DNA from: Erythrobacteraceae bacterium CFH 75059
GTDB lineage: Bacteria > Pseudomonadota > Alphaproteobacteria > Sphingomonadales > Sphingomonadaceae
Reading direction: 5' to 3'
Assembly (NCBI GenBank): GCA_004331795.1
Contig: SJSR01000001.1
Coordinates: 310,001-374,000 of the forward strand
DNA length: 64,000 nt
Made by a program: the position numbers and the translations under genes
The notes under the pieces: model-generated
Seen by the model: only the letters and a program-made list of their open reading frames with translations
Databases searched by the model: none
Told to the model about the DNA's origin: nothing
Shown here: positions 7,755 through 17,126 of the stretch, in pieces
Layout of the letters: every line of letters starts with the position of its first letter
Numbering within the stretch: the first letter of the stretch is position 1

Positions 7755-8885
7755 ATGAAGTCCTGGATTGATCGAAACGCCGCGCTCGCTCTGTTGGGGG
7801 TCAAGGCGCAGACTCTATACGCCTATGTCAGTCGTGGTCGTATCCGCATGGAGCCGGATCGCGCGGACGCGCGCCGCAGCCTCTATCATGCCGGTGATAT
7901 CGATGATCTGGTGAGGCGGCGCTCGCGCGGGCGCAAGGCTGCTGCCATCGCAGCAGGGGCGCTCTCGCTCGGTGAACCAACCATCCCAACCGGAATTTCA
8001 ACCTCAGCCAAAGGGAGATTGTTCTTCAAGGGTCAAGATGCAGTTGCGCTCGCCCAGACCGCACCGTTGGAACATGTCGCCAGCCTGTTATGGGAAGCGG
8101 CGATTCCTGCTAATCTGTCCAGTCGCTCGGTGGCTGCCCCCGATCCCTTTGCTGCCCTAGCGTGTCTCGCATCAGCCTCCCAGCCGAGCCTTGGGCGTGG
8201 TCGCGTAACCCTGATCCAGGATGCGGGCCTGATTGTCGGTTCAATTGCCAACGCATCTGGCGCATCATTGGATGATGCACCGCTTCACCAACGGCTCGTG
8301 GAAGGCTGGGGCTGCGATCCCACGGTAGCGCCCAAGCTGCGTGAAGCGCTTGTGCTGATGGCTGATCATGATCTGACGGCATCGACCTTCGCCGTCCGGG
8401 TTGCCGCATCGACAGGAGCCTCGCTTGCAGCAAGCATCCTCGCCGGACTCTGCGCACTTTCTGGCCCGCGCCACGGCGGTGCGCCAGCGGCCTTAAGCCA
8501 GCTCATCGCCGAAGCCGCGCGCGACGGCGTGGCAAGCACGGTTGATCGCTGGCTCAACCGCGGCGCAGAGTTACCCGGTTTTGGCCATCCACTTTATCCG
8601 GATGGCGATCCGCGCGCGGTCGTCATGCTTGAGGGCATCGTCATCCCTGATGCCATGAAGCGCTTGGTGGACGCCGTTTTCGCGAAAACTGGCTTACGGC
8701 CCAATTGCGATTTTGGACTTGTTGCGATTTCAACCCGATTTGCATTGCCTCAAAATGCGCCCTTCAGCCTCTTCCTGATCGGCCGAAGCGTTGGCTGGTG
8801 CGCGCACGCGATGGAGCAATCCCTATCAGGCCAGTTGATCCGCCCTCGCGGTCGGTACCAAGGTCCGGTGTTAGCGATTGATTGA
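7755..8885 (+). CDS. Citrate-synthase-like protein with N-terminal helix-turn-helix
   Basis: A 376-residue citrate/2-methylcitrate-synthase-family protein with an extra N-terminal DNA-binding domain. Residues 1-60 (IDRNAALALLGVKAQTLYAYVSRGRIR) resemble an excisionase/MerR-type winged helix. The citrate-synthase part keeps GPRHGGAP (first catalytic His), GFGHPLYPDGDPRA (second His) and the end segment IGRSVGWCAHAMEQ. It could condense an acyl-CoA with an oxoacid, or sense acyl-CoAs as a regulator. The ATG at 7755 is chosen over 7683 because the domain begins there; almost no leader precedes it if the TATAAT at 7745 is used. It is divergent from the CoA-transferase operon. Confidence 0.87.
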   Translation: MKSWIDRNAALALLGVKAQTLYAYVSRGRIRMEPDRADARRSLYHAGDIDDLVRRRSRGRKAAAIAAGALSLGEPTIPTGISTSAKGRLFFKGQDAVALAQTAPLEHVASLLWEAAIPANLSSRSVAAPDPFAALACLASASQPSLGRGRVTLIQDAGLIVGSIANASGASLDDAPLHQRLVEGWGCDPTVAPKLREALVLMADHDLTASTFAVRVAASTGASLAASILAGLCALSGPRHGGAPAALSQLIAEAARDGVASTVDRWLNRGAELPGFGHPLYPDGDPRAVVMLEGIVIPDAMKRLVDAVFAKTGLRPNCDFGLVAISTRFALPQNAPFSLFLIGRSVGWCAHAMEQSLSGQLIRPRGRYQGPVLAID

Positions 8886-9008
8886 ACCTGAGCACAATCG
8901 ACGATACCTGGGCTGGACGAGCGGCGGAACTCCTTTTTTGCCAGAAGGCATTCAAACGTCAGGAATGTTCACGTAACTGGCTCAATCAATTTCCGTACAA
9001 TTCGGCGG

Positions 9009-9950
9009 TCACGCCGGTTTCCGATCACGGAAATCCCAGAGTGGAATGCCCATCTTGCGCGCCTTGTCGGCAAGGTTGTCCTGAATGCCCGTGCCGGGGA
9101 AGACCACGAGCCCGACTGGCAAGGATTCGAGCATGCGATCATTGCGCTTGAACGGTGCGGCCTTCTTGTGCCGGTTCCAGTCGGGACGAAAGGCAACTTG
9201 CGGTACGCGCCGGGCATCGGCCCAGCAGGCGGCGGCGCGCTCAGCGCCGGTCGGTGTAGCCCCGTGCAGGAGTACCATATCGGCATGGCGAGCATGGACC
9301 CGGTCGAGCGCATCCCAGATCGCTGCATGGTCATTGCAATCAGGGCCACCTGTAAAGCCGACGCGTGTTCCTTGAGGGAGCATCACGCGAGCCTTCTCGC
9401 GGACGCGCTTGTCGAGGAAATCCCGGCTATCAATGACGGCGGAGGTAAGCGCCTTGTGATTGACCCGCGATCCCGAGCGCGGTGTCCAGGCCTTGCGCAT
9501 ATGGATGCGGAACTGATCGGCTGCGGTATCGCGAAAGAACTCCATCGTGTCGCGGCGCTCGATCATCGATACGCCTTCACAGATTGAACGCTCCAGTTCG
9601 ACCGAACGAACTTCGCTGCCGTCCTGCTCGCGCTGCAGTCGCTTTTGCGCCTGCTCGTTGTCGTCGAGGTCGCGTTCGATTCGCTCGGCCGAGCGATGGA
9701 AGACGTTGACCAGCTGCCAGAGCAGATCCTCAAGATCGGGTTCGATCCGGGTGTCGATCAGCGCTGCGACCATGCCGTCGAACATGTCGGCAACCGCGCC
9801 GCCTGCGAGCCTGGCTTCGGGCAACGGACGTGCGTCGGGCTCGTCGTCGAAGGGGCGATAGCCATAGAGCTGCATTTCCTGGAGGAGATAGGCGGTAGGA
9901 CCGGGTTCGCTCTGGCCCTCGTCATCGAAATGGTCGGAAGCGTTTTGCAT
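9009..9950 (-). CDS. DUF2493 / SLOG-like protein
   Basis: A 313-residue protein. The C-terminal third (about 185-310) is a DUF2493 (YspA/SLOG superfamily) Rossmann-like domain: RVGFTGGPDCNDHAAIWDALDRV, then VLLHGATPTGAERAAACWA, then the end motif FPGTGIQDNLADKARKMGIPLWDF. SLOG proteins bind nucleotides or nucleotide-derived ligands. The first 180 residues are acidic and helical, of unknown function. GGAGACAATC precedes the ATG. The gene is a regular member of the maintenance block of trb-type ICEs in this bacterial group, next to toprim, giant-helicase, ParB and ArdC genes. Its role is unknown; nucleotide sensing is plausible. Confidence 0.88.
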   Translation of the reverse strand: MQNASDHFDDEGQSEPGPTAYLLQEMQLYGYRPFDDEPDARPLPEARLAGGAVADMFDGMVAALIDTRIEPDLEDLLWQLVNVFHRSAERIERDLDDNEQAQKRLQREQDGSEVRSVELERSICEGVSMIERRDTMEFFRDTAADQFRIHMRKAWTPRSGSRVNHKALTSAVIDSRDFLDKRVREKARVMLPQGTRVGFTGGPDCNDHAAIWDALDRVHARHADMVLLHGATPTGAERAAACWADARRVPQVAFRPDWNRHKKAAPFKRNDRMLESLPVGLVVFPGTGIQDNLADKARKMGIPLWDFRDRKPA

Positions 9951-10265
9951 GATTGTCTCCGCATCTCACGCCGCGCCACTCGCGGCTTCGTGGCGACGCC
10001 GGGCGGCAGGGGAGGCAGGGATGCACCCGCGCTCTCGCGGGCCGGAGCGACAGCGGAGGATGGAAGAAGACGCCTATTTTGCTTCGCGATGCAAAGGAGC
10101 ACCGCTCCGGCGGAAAATAGGCGCCGCTCGCCCATTGCAGCGCCTGGCGCCCATGCCGCAGTCGCCCCTTCACGAAGCCGTTGCGCGGCAACCGACCGAT
10201 TGCGGAAAATTTTCAATGCGCTCCTGCCAAAGAGACGGGCGAGCGATGGGCATCACCGCTTCCCT
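9951..10265. other. Structured intergenic region with long inverted repeat
   Basis: No supported gene in 315 bases between the DUF2493 and toprim genes. It contains a perfect 10-bp inverted repeat CGCCTATTTT / AAAATAGGCG (10071-10080 and 10114-10123) enclosing a second hairpin GGAGC-ACC-GCTCC (10096-10108). The nested stem could be an RNA leader or a processing signal for the minus-strand operon. Confidence 0.55.
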
Positions 10266-11306
10266 CTATGGTCGCAAAAATGCAGCCGCATCGTCGCCGA
10301 AAAGTTGTGCCCGCAGTGCCATCGCCAGCTGCTCGGCACCGTCAGCCTGCAAGTCAGTGTTGAAGTCATCGCGGCTGGGTTTCAGCGCGATGACCTCGAT
10401 CCCGGTCCCGGCAACACGGTGTTGAAGCGTTGCCATAGCGTTTTCGCCAGCCGTATCGTTATCGCACCCTACGTAGAGGCGACGCAGGGCAGGAGGGAGG
10501 TTCACAGCAGCCAGATGGGCAGCCGACAGGCAGGCGATCATCGGCACTTCCGGCAGGACGTGGCGGAGCGACAATGTGGTTTCGATGCCTTCGGCTGCGA
10601 GCATGACCGGACCGGCTAGCCCGAAGCGGACGCCATTGCCCAGAAGACCGCCCATAGCGCGGCGTGGATTGGTGATCTGCGCCTTGGTGCATGTCGCGGG
10701 CTCGAGCCAGGTTCGGTGAACGCCGGTGATTGCACCGTGAAGATCAGTGACAGCAGCGATCATCGCAGGCCACGCACGTGGTGTGTCGGGAGAGTCTCGG
10801 CGGGACGGACGGTAGTAGCACGAGGGATGGAAGCGAAGAGCCTGGCCATGTCCGGCTGACACGAGCGACCGGCCTTCCAGATACTGCGAGACGACAGTGC
10901 TCTCGATCGGCTTTGAGGCGGCCCAGAGTCGCCGTGCTGCCTCGGCGGTTCCAGGCCGTGCCTTCGCCGTTCGTGCATTCTCCACATGGGCATCCACTTG
11001 CGGCAGACTCAAGAAGCGACGCGCTTCCTCCAGCGTCTCGCGCATCGAATGGTGGCCGGATGCGGCGGCGATGATATCGAGCAGGTCGCCATGCTCGCCA
11101 GTATGGGCATCGGTCCATTTTCCCGCAGCCCCGCGCCCGTCCGCCGATGTGCTGAGGCGAACATAGAGACTTTGGCCGGGCGAGTTTCGCGCATCACCGA
11201 CCAGCCAGTAGCGTCCTTCCTTGCGTCCGGCAGCGAGGTAGCGGCGGCATACGGCCTCTGCACATTCGCCAAGGCGGCGGGCAATGTCACGGGCGGGACT
11301 GTCCAT
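10266..11306 (-). CDS. Toprim-domain (primase-like) protein
   Basis: A 346-residue toprim protein. The N-terminal part (about 1-100) matches the DUF7146-like region found before toprim domains on plasmids, and residues about 230-320 form the toprim fold: VMLAAEGIETTLSLRHVLP with the conserved Glu, then RRLYVGCDNDTAGENAM with the DxD. Such proteins act in plasmid or phage DNA priming and replication. The start at 11306 has AAGGAGC just upstream; the longer frame overlaps the neighbouring gene. It follows the giant helicase gene by 13 bases, so the two are probably co-transcribed. Confidence 0.88.
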   Translation of the reverse strand: MDSPARDIARRLGECAEAVCRRYLAAGRKEGRYWLVGDARNSPGQSLYVRLSTSADGRGAAGKWTDAHTGEHGDLLDIIAAASGHHSMRETLEEARRFLSLPQVDAHVENARTAKARPGTAEAARRLWAASKPIESTVVSQYLEGRSLVSAGHGQALRFHPSCYYRPSRRDSPDTPRAWPAMIAAVTDLHGAITGVHRTWLEPATCTKAQITNPRRAMGGLLGNGVRFGLAGPVMLAAEGIETTLSLRHVLPEVPMIACLSAAHLAAVNLPPALRRLYVGCDNDTAGENAMATLQHRVAGTGIEVIALKPSRDDFNTDLQADGAEQLAMALRAQLFGDDAAAFLRP

Positions 11307-11319
11307 GCACCGGGCTCCT

Positions 11320-14300
11320 TCATGCGGCCTTGCGTGGAGTGACGCGCACAACCGGGAACCGGTCGAGCAGCTTTTCCAACACATCACCGCCGACAGCCCC
11401 TGTCGGCACGTAGAGGCGGAGTTTCCATGAGACGATCTCGGAGATCAAGCCCATAGACTTGAGCCGTTCGACCCCCAGATCGTTGAAGCCGGTCAGTTCG
11501 ATGCGCCATTCGTTCATCGCGCGAACGCGGCGCAAGGTCTGACCCTCTGCGATCTCGATCGATGCCTCGTCGGCGATCAGCATCGACCAGGCCGTGTCCG
11601 GCGTGATTTGCGGGGCAGCGTCCGGGACAATGCTTGTTGCCCAGGCCGGTGAAACGCGGCGTCCGATGACACGTTCACCTGCATCGGTCTGAAGGCGATA
11701 GACCCGTGTCGATTCGTTCGGGAGACGTCTCCAGATCGGCAGAAGCAACCCTGTCACCATGTGCAAGGTCGAGATTTCGAATTCGGGCAGTTCGGCAAGT
11801 TCGCCGGTCCATGCGGCACAAAAGCTGGCACGATCCGCCTTTTCCCAGTGGCTCGTAGCAAACAGGTCCGCGAAGAGGAAGGAAGCTTCCATCGGCCGTA
11901 CGAGGCGGACCCGGGCGAGTATGGCACCGTCATCATCGACAATGCTGCGGGCACGCAATTTGACGGCGGCCCGGCCGGATCGGGCGTTGATCATCAGATC
12001 GGCGTGCTCCTCGCCCGCCAGTTCCAAAGCGCGCTCAAGCGATACGGGTGTGAGCTTTTCTTTGCGCGAGATGGTGAGCAAGTGGGTCAGCGCACCGGTC
12101 CCCGGATGCGTGTAGATCGTGCGCCGCTCCGAGATCGTGAAACTCTCGGCCTGGAGAGTTTCAAGGCCAGTCTCGAATGTGCCGCTCGCGATCGCGCCTT
12201 CGATCCGGGCGGTAAGAAGGCCCTCGAATGCCTCAAACAGGATATTCTGAAGGTCGATTGTCAGCGCCAGCATCCGGTTGAGGAACGTCGTGATGCCGGG
12301 CAATTCGTCCTTGATGCCGCCATCGCTGTCGAGCAGTGAAAGCCCCGTCGCTGTCTCGAAGGCGGTGAGAGAGCATCCTTCGATCCGCCCGCGCACCAGC
12401 AGCATGTAAAGCTGGCGCAAGGCATCGCGGGCGTAGAAGGATTCGAGATTATCCTCGGGCCGGAACATATTCTGCCCGCCGGTCTGGCGTTGGCCACGGG
12501 TGATGGCACCGAGGCTGTCGAGACGCCGCGCAATTGTTGAGATGAACCGCTTCTGCGCCTTCACATCGGTCGAAACCGGCCGAAACAGCGGTGGCTGCTT
12601 CTGATTGGTGCGATTGGTCCGGCCAAAGCCTTGTATGGCGGCATCTGCCTTCCACCCGGCCTCCAGCAGATAGTGAATCCGGCGTCGCTGGTTCTTCGCG
12701 CCAAGGTCGGCATGATAGGAACGGCCGGTGCCGCCTGCTTCGGAAAACACCAGGATGCGTTTGGCGTCGTCCATGAAGGCATGGGTCTCGGCGATGTTCG
12801 CTGATGCGGGCCGGTTCTCGACAGCGAAGCGGACGGAACCGTCATTGCCTGTGCGCGGCACGATCCGGCGCGACCGGCCGGTAACTTCGGCCACAGCATC
12901 GCTCCCGAAGTACTGAACGATCTGATCGAGTGCGCCCGGCACAGGCGGCAGCGCGGCAAGACCTTCGATCATTTGGTCGCGGCGGCGGCAGGCCTCGCGA
13001 TTGAGCACCGGATTGCCGTCGCCATCGAAGACAGGCCGTGATGCGAGATTTCCTTCGCCATCAGTATAGGGCTCGTAAAGCTGAACCGGAAAGCTGTGTT
13101 CCAGGTACGACAGAACATATTCGCGCGGCGTAATGTCCAGGCGGACATCGTCCCACTGGTCGGTGGGAATTTCGGCAAGGCGCCGTTCCTGCAGCGCCTC
13201 ACCGGTCGAGACAATTTGCACGACTGCGGCGTGGCCTGCTTCAAGATCGCTCTCGATCGACGCAATGGTGCTCGGGGTCTGCATGGCGGTAATGAGGTGG
13301 TTGAAGAAGCGTTGTTTCACGCTTTCAAACGCCGATCGCGCTGCCGATTTCGCCTGGGCATTGAGCGTGCCGTGTGCCGAGCTGGTTACGCCGGACGCCT
13401 CAAGCGCGGCATCGAGATGGGTGTGAATGATCTGGAACGCCGCGGCATAGGCGTCGTAGATGCGGACCTGCTCTGCACTCAGTCGATGCTCGAGAAGGTC
13501 GTATTCGACGCCGTCGAACGAGAGCGAGCGGGCGGCATAGAGGCCCAAAGCCTTCAAATCGCGTGCCAGCACTTCCATCGCCGCAACGCCGCCTTCCTCG
13601 ATGGCCGATACGAAGTCCGCGCGCGATGCGAACGGAAAGTCTTCGCCGCCCCATAGGCCGAGCCGCTGCGCATAGGCGAGGTTTTGCACGGTCGTGGCAC
13701 CGGTTGCAGACACATAGAGAACGCGCGCATTGGGCAGCGCGTGCTGGAGGCGCAGGCCTGCACGCCCCTGCTGAGAGGCAGCGACATCGCCGCGCTCGCC
13801 TTTGCCGCCCGCCGCATTGGCCATCGCGTGGGCTTCATCGAAAACGATGATGCCGTCGAAGTCGCGCCCTAGCCACTCAACGATCTGGCTGACCCTGCTG
13901 GCCTTGCCCGACCGCGCCTGCGAGCGCAGGGTTGCGTAGGTCGTGAACAATATGCCCTCGGCGAGCCGGATTGGCGTCCCCTGCCGGTAGCGGGACAAGG
14001 GCGTCACAAGTAAACGTTCTTGCCCGAGAGCGGACCAGTCGCGCTGTGCGTCTTCGAGCAAGCGATCCGAGACCGAAATCCACACCGCGCGGCGGCGTCC
14101 CTTGCACCAATTGTCGAGGATGATGCCTGCGACCTGACGCCCTTTGCCCGCACCGGTCCCGTCACCCAGAAACCAACCCCTGCGGAAACGAACTGCGCCT
14201 TCAGCATCATCCGCGGCTGCAGACACGACGTCCCAGGTCGCATCTACCGCCCATGCGCCTGACAAGTGCCCAGCATGGGCTTCGCCAGCGTAGATGATGG

Positions 14301-15657
14301 CTTCAAGCTGCGCGTCCGAAAGGGTGCCGTTCGCCACCAGCGTCGCCGGGATATGGGGCCGATAGCTGGGCTTGGGCGGTGCGACCGATGCCATCGACGC
14401 TGACTGGACGAGCGGCGTCGGATGAGGTTGTGCGCCGGGAATAACCAGCGATTGCAACCCATAGGCTTCGTAGATCGTGTCGCCGAGCCGCTCTGAAGCG
14501 GGCGCCCAATCCACGGTCTGGTAGGCGAGCTCGTCTGCCTCGACCGCAATGACGGTCTCCGATGGTGCAACCACTTGTCGGGGCCGATCGGTCGGCCTCG
14601 ATGGTAAAACCGCAAGCTCTGCCGGCGGCATCGGTGCAACCGGTGGCCGCGGTGGCACAAGGCATTCCACCCATTGCAGCAGGGTCGCAGCATCAGGCGC
14701 GATGCCAGCACTGGGCACAAATTGGGCAGGATCTTCCGCCGGCACCTTGTCGATCACGGTGAGCCGGGTCTCGATTGTCGTTCCGTGCTTGCGATAAATG
14801 CGGCCGTCGATGGCGGCGGTGAAAACAATCCGGCCGCTGCGCTGCAAGGCTTCGAACGCAGCACGCCAATTCCCATTCTCCGGGCAGCATGTCGCTGAAG
14901 TAATCGCGACCAGTCGCCCGCCCGGTTCAAGCCGTGCCAGCGCTGACGCGATGTGCCGGAGCGCGGCATCCTTCATCGCGCGATCGACGTGCGCAATGGC
15001 CGAAAAAGGCGGGTTCATCAGAACAACTGTCGGGCGATGGCCCACGGGTAGCCTGTCGTCGATCGATGCCGCATCATGCTTACTGACGGGCGCATCCATG
15101 ATTTTGCTCAGCAGTTCAGCGCGGGTCTCGCTCAGTTCGTTGAGAACGAGGTTTGCCCGCATTAGCTCGGCGTGCACCGCCAGCATCCCGGTGCCGGCTG
15201 ATGGCTCGAGTACTACATCGCCAGGCTCGATCATTGCAGCGGTCGCAGCAACAAAGGCGAGCCCAAGCGGGGTCGAGAATTGCTGAAGGGCCTGCCCGAC
15301 CTCCGAACGGCGCGTGTGCGTAGGCACGCGTGCCGCGATCCGCTCCAAAGCCGTGAGCATGCGCTGGGGTTCAGGATTGCGGCGGGCCAGCGCTCTGCCA
15401 TAGCGACGAAGAAGCAGAATCTGGGCGGCTTCGCAGGCGTCATACGCCATCTTCCAGTCCCATGCCCCTTCGGCATCGCTCCGGGTAAAGGCACCGGTCA
15501 TGACATCGCGCAATTGAGTGCTGCTGATGGGCGAGCCTGTTTCCAGCAAAGGAAGCAGCGCATTTGCTGCGGCGAACAGTGCAGCCGAGCGGGGGCTGGT
15601 AAGGCGCATGGAAGTGGGCGACGCGGCGCAGGCCGCATCGGCTAGAGTGTCGGACAT
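11320..15657 (-). CDS. Giant methyltransferase-helicase (strawberry-notch-like)
   Basis: A 1445-residue fusion. Residues about 110-300 are an N6-adenine-type methyltransferase domain with EPSAGTG (151-157) and NPPF (215-218). A linker follows, then a superfamily 2 helicase core of the strawberry-notch type, with Walker A-like GDGTGAGKGRQ near residue 490 and a DEAH box (IIVFDEAHAMAN) near 605; GFGRTNRTNQ near 1010 resembles helicase motif VI. Homologues are typical of alphaproteobacterial ICEs and plasmids. Functions proposed for this class are antirestriction or DNA protection during transfer, unproven. It is the largest gene in the window and lies in the minus-strand maintenance block. Confidence 0.9.
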   Translation of the reverse strand: MSDTLADAACAASPTSMRLTSPRSAALFAAANALLPLLETGSPISSTQLRDVMTGAFTRSDAEGAWDWKMAYDACEAAQILLLRRYGRALARRNPEPQRMLTALERIAARVPTHTRRSEVGQALQQFSTPLGLAFVAATAAMIEPGDVVLEPSAGTGMLAVHAELMRANLVLNELSETRAELLSKIMDAPVSKHDAASIDDRLPVGHRPTVVLMNPPFSAIAHVDRAMKDAALRHIASALARLEPGGRLVAITSATCCPENGNWRAAFEALQRSGRIVFTAAIDGRIYRKHGTTIETRLTVIDKVPAEDPAQFVPSAGIAPDAATLLQWVECLVPPRPPVAPMPPAELAVLPSRPTDRPRQVVAPSETVIAVEADELAYQTVDWAPASERLGDTIYEAYGLQSLVIPGAQPHPTPLVQSASMASVAPPKPSYRPHIPATLVANGTLSDAQLEAIIYAGEAHAGHLSGAWAVDATWDVVSAAADDAEGAVRFRRGWFLGDGTGAGKGRQVAGIILDNWCKGRRRAVWISVSDRLLEDAQRDWSALGQERLLVTPLSRYRQGTPIRLAEGILFTTYATLRSQARSGKASRVSQIVEWLGRDFDGIIVFDEAHAMANAAGGKGERGDVAASQQGRAGLRLQHALPNARVLYVSATGATTVQNLAYAQRLGLWGGEDFPFASRADFVSAIEEGGVAAMEVLARDLKALGLYAARSLSFDGVEYDLLEHRLSAEQVRIYDAYAAAFQIIHTHLDAALEASGVTSSAHGTLNAQAKSAARSAFESVKQRFFNHLITAMQTPSTIASIESDLEAGHAAVVQIVSTGEALQERRLAEIPTDQWDDVRLDITPREYVLSYLEHSFPVQLYEPYTDGEGNLASRPVFDGDGNPVLNREACRRRDQMIEGLAALPPVPGALDQIVQYFGSDAVAEVTGRSRRIVPRTGNDGSVRFAVENRPASANIAETHAFMDDAKRILVFSEAGGTGRSYHADLGAKNQRRRIHYLLEAGWKADAAIQGFGRTNRTNQKQPPLFRPVSTDVKAQKRFISTIARRLDSLGAITRGQRQTGGQNMFRPEDNLESFYARDALRQLYMLLVRGRIEGCSLTAFETATGLSLLDSDGGIKDELPGITTFLNRMLALTIDLQNILFEAFEGLLTARIEGAIASGTFETGLETLQAESFTISERRTIYTHPGTGALTHLLTISRKEKLTPVSLERALELAGEEHADLMINARSGRAAVKLRARSIVDDDGAILARVRLVRPMEASFLFADLFATSHWEKADRASFCAAWTGELAELPEFEISTLHMVTGLLLPIWRRLPNESTRVYRLQTDAGERVIGRRVSPAWATSIVPDAAPQITPDTAWSMLIADEASIEIAEGQTLRRVRAMNEWRIELTGFNDLGVERLKSMGLISEIVSWKLRLYVPTGAVGGDVLEKLLDRFPVVRVTPRKAA

Positions 15658-15743
15658 GATGAGGACTCCGGGAGAATGGAGAAAGGAAAGCCCGCGCCCA
15701 AGGCTCTTTCGATGCTATGGCGCGGTCATGGGCAACGGGCAGG

Positions 15744-16559
15744 TCATCGAGGCGAAAGTTCGATCTCGCCGTGCCTGTCCGGGTCGATGACGAAACCGTG
15801 GCGGCCACGGTGTGCATAGTCTTCACCGGGAACGAGGAATGCTCGCTTTGGCGAGGCGTCGCGCCGACCACCCAGCGACGCGATTACCTCGACGTAACCG
15901 GGGGGCGATGCTGTTGTCCTGGCGGAAATGACGACCCAGTCTTGGGTATGCCTGCGGGAAAATTCGTCGCGCTCACGGGAAAAGGATTCACCTGGCGCCA
16001 GTGCCCGTCCGTGGATCGCTTCCCAGGCGTCGGGGCACCAGTCGCGCAATATCCGGTCAGCTGAGGCCTGCTCACGGTAGGTGAAGAGGTCAGGATAACC
16101 GGCTGCAACCCTCGCCCAGTCTCCATCCTCCTCATACCATCCGCCAGCGATGCGCAGCGCTTCTGGCATGGCCTTGTTGCGCATACGATCGAGCTTGAAC
16201 CCGCCATGCCCCGCAGTGGAGTGAAAAACGATCCCCGGGGCATAGACCGTGGCGGTCTGCGATTTGCCCCAAGGCGTCGAAATGGGATGGACCGTCTCGA
16301 TCCGCCCGAGCGCCTCGCGCTGGCGCACATGAAGCGCGATGTCTCCGACATAGGCCCGGAAGGCTTGGTGGTCGCTGACCGAGCATTCAGCACCGTAAAC
16401 ATCTGCGCGGTTCCACTCGTGTAAGGGGCGACTGAGACGCCAAGCCGATGCGACCGAAAAGCCGGCGTCTATCGGAATGGCGATATAGGCGAGATCACCC
16501 ACGCGCGCGGCCATATCGCCATCGCGCGTGGTACCAAATTCGACCATGATGGCGCTCAT
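15744..16559 (-). CDS. Conserved ICE hypothetical protein (DUF7007-like)
   Basis: A 271-residue soluble protein. It contains the segment ISTPWGKSQTATVYAPGIVFHSTAGHGGFKLDRMRN at about 100-135, which I associate with the DUF7007 family of plasmid and ICE proteins. No catalytic motif, signal peptide or membrane segment is visible. It overlaps the upstream gene by four bases (ATGA), so translation is coupled. It is encoded between the giant helicase and the ParB-like gene, a fixed neighbourhood in related elements. Function unknown. Confidence 0.75.
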   Translation of the reverse strand: MSAIMVEFGTTRDGDMAARVGDLAYIAIPIDAGFSVASAWRLSRPLHEWNRADVYGAECSVSDHQAFRAYVGDIALHVRQREALGRIETVHPISTPWGKSQTATVYAPGIVFHSTAGHGGFKLDRMRNKAMPEALRIAGGWYEEDGDWARVAAGYPDLFTYREQASADRILRDWCPDAWEAIHGRALAPGESFSRERDEFSRRHTQDWVVISARTTASPPGYVEVIASLGGRRDASPKRAFLVPGEDYAHRGRHGFVIDPDRHGEIELSPR

Positions 16560-17032
16560 GCCGCCCTCCTCGTCGTTGGCGGGAGGATGACCGGGTCCGG
16601 ATCGCTGACAATCTCCGTCCGCATGTTCGAGTAACGATTGACTTGCATCCAGCTCTCGGCGGCAGCCAGGTTGCTGGCGAGATGACGCAGCTCATCGCGA
16701 CCATCGACACTGGTCAGGATGCGCACGGAACCCGCTCGCGGGGTCTCGACAATCTCAAAATGCAGACTGCTATCGAGGCCATAGGCGCGCCGCACGGTCA
16801 GGACGATCGTGCCCTGACTGCCATAATCGCCCAGGTGGAGCATGAAGTGGGGCGGCGAGTTGAAACTTGCGCTGACGTAACCCGGATAGCGCTCGACCAA
16901 GCGACCCACGCCGTTTTCATGCTCCCATGCCCTCAGCTTGCGCCTGAAACGGGCCGGAGGACGGGGTTTGCCATTGGAGTAGCGGATCAGGCTGCCGAGC
17001 GGAGCGCTGGTGTAGATTTGCTGGGCTGACAC
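16556..17032 (-). CDS. Conserved hypothetical protein
   Basis: A protein of about 158 residues, unrecognised. I place the start at a GTG at 17032, preceded by TTGAGGAATATCCC; the longer frame runs over a strong hairpin and the end of the ParB-like gene and is unlikely to be coding. The sequence is mixed alpha/beta with an aromatic PHFMLHLGDYGSQGTIVLTVRRAYG stretch in the middle and no known motif. It is coupled to the following gene by an ATGA overlap. Confidence 0.7.
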   Translation of the reverse strand: MSAQQIYTSAPLGSLIRYSNGKPRPPARFRRKLRAWEHENGVGRLVERYPGYVSASFNSPPHFMLHLGDYGSQGTIVLTVRRAYGLDSSLHFEIVETPRAGSVRILTSVDGRDELRHLASNLAAAESWMQVNRYSNMRTEIVSDPDPVILPPTTRRAA

Positions 17033-17054
17033 GGGATATTCCTCAAGAAATGCG

Positions 17055-17080
17055 AAAGCCCGACGCAGTGGCCGGGCTTT
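17055..17080 (-). terminator. Intercistronic hairpin
   Basis: A perfect 8-bp stem AAAGCCCG / CGGGCTTT (arms 17055-17062 and 17073-17080) with a 10-nt loop, between the ParB-like gene and the next gene in the same direction. On the minus strand it is followed by CGCATTTCTT, so it may be a partial terminator or a 3'-end stabiliser that lowers expression of the downstream pair. Confidence 0.5.
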
Positions 17081-17126
17081 GCGGGAAAAGGGAAAGAGCA
17101 AGGCGGCTCTTGCCGCCCTGCCGGTT

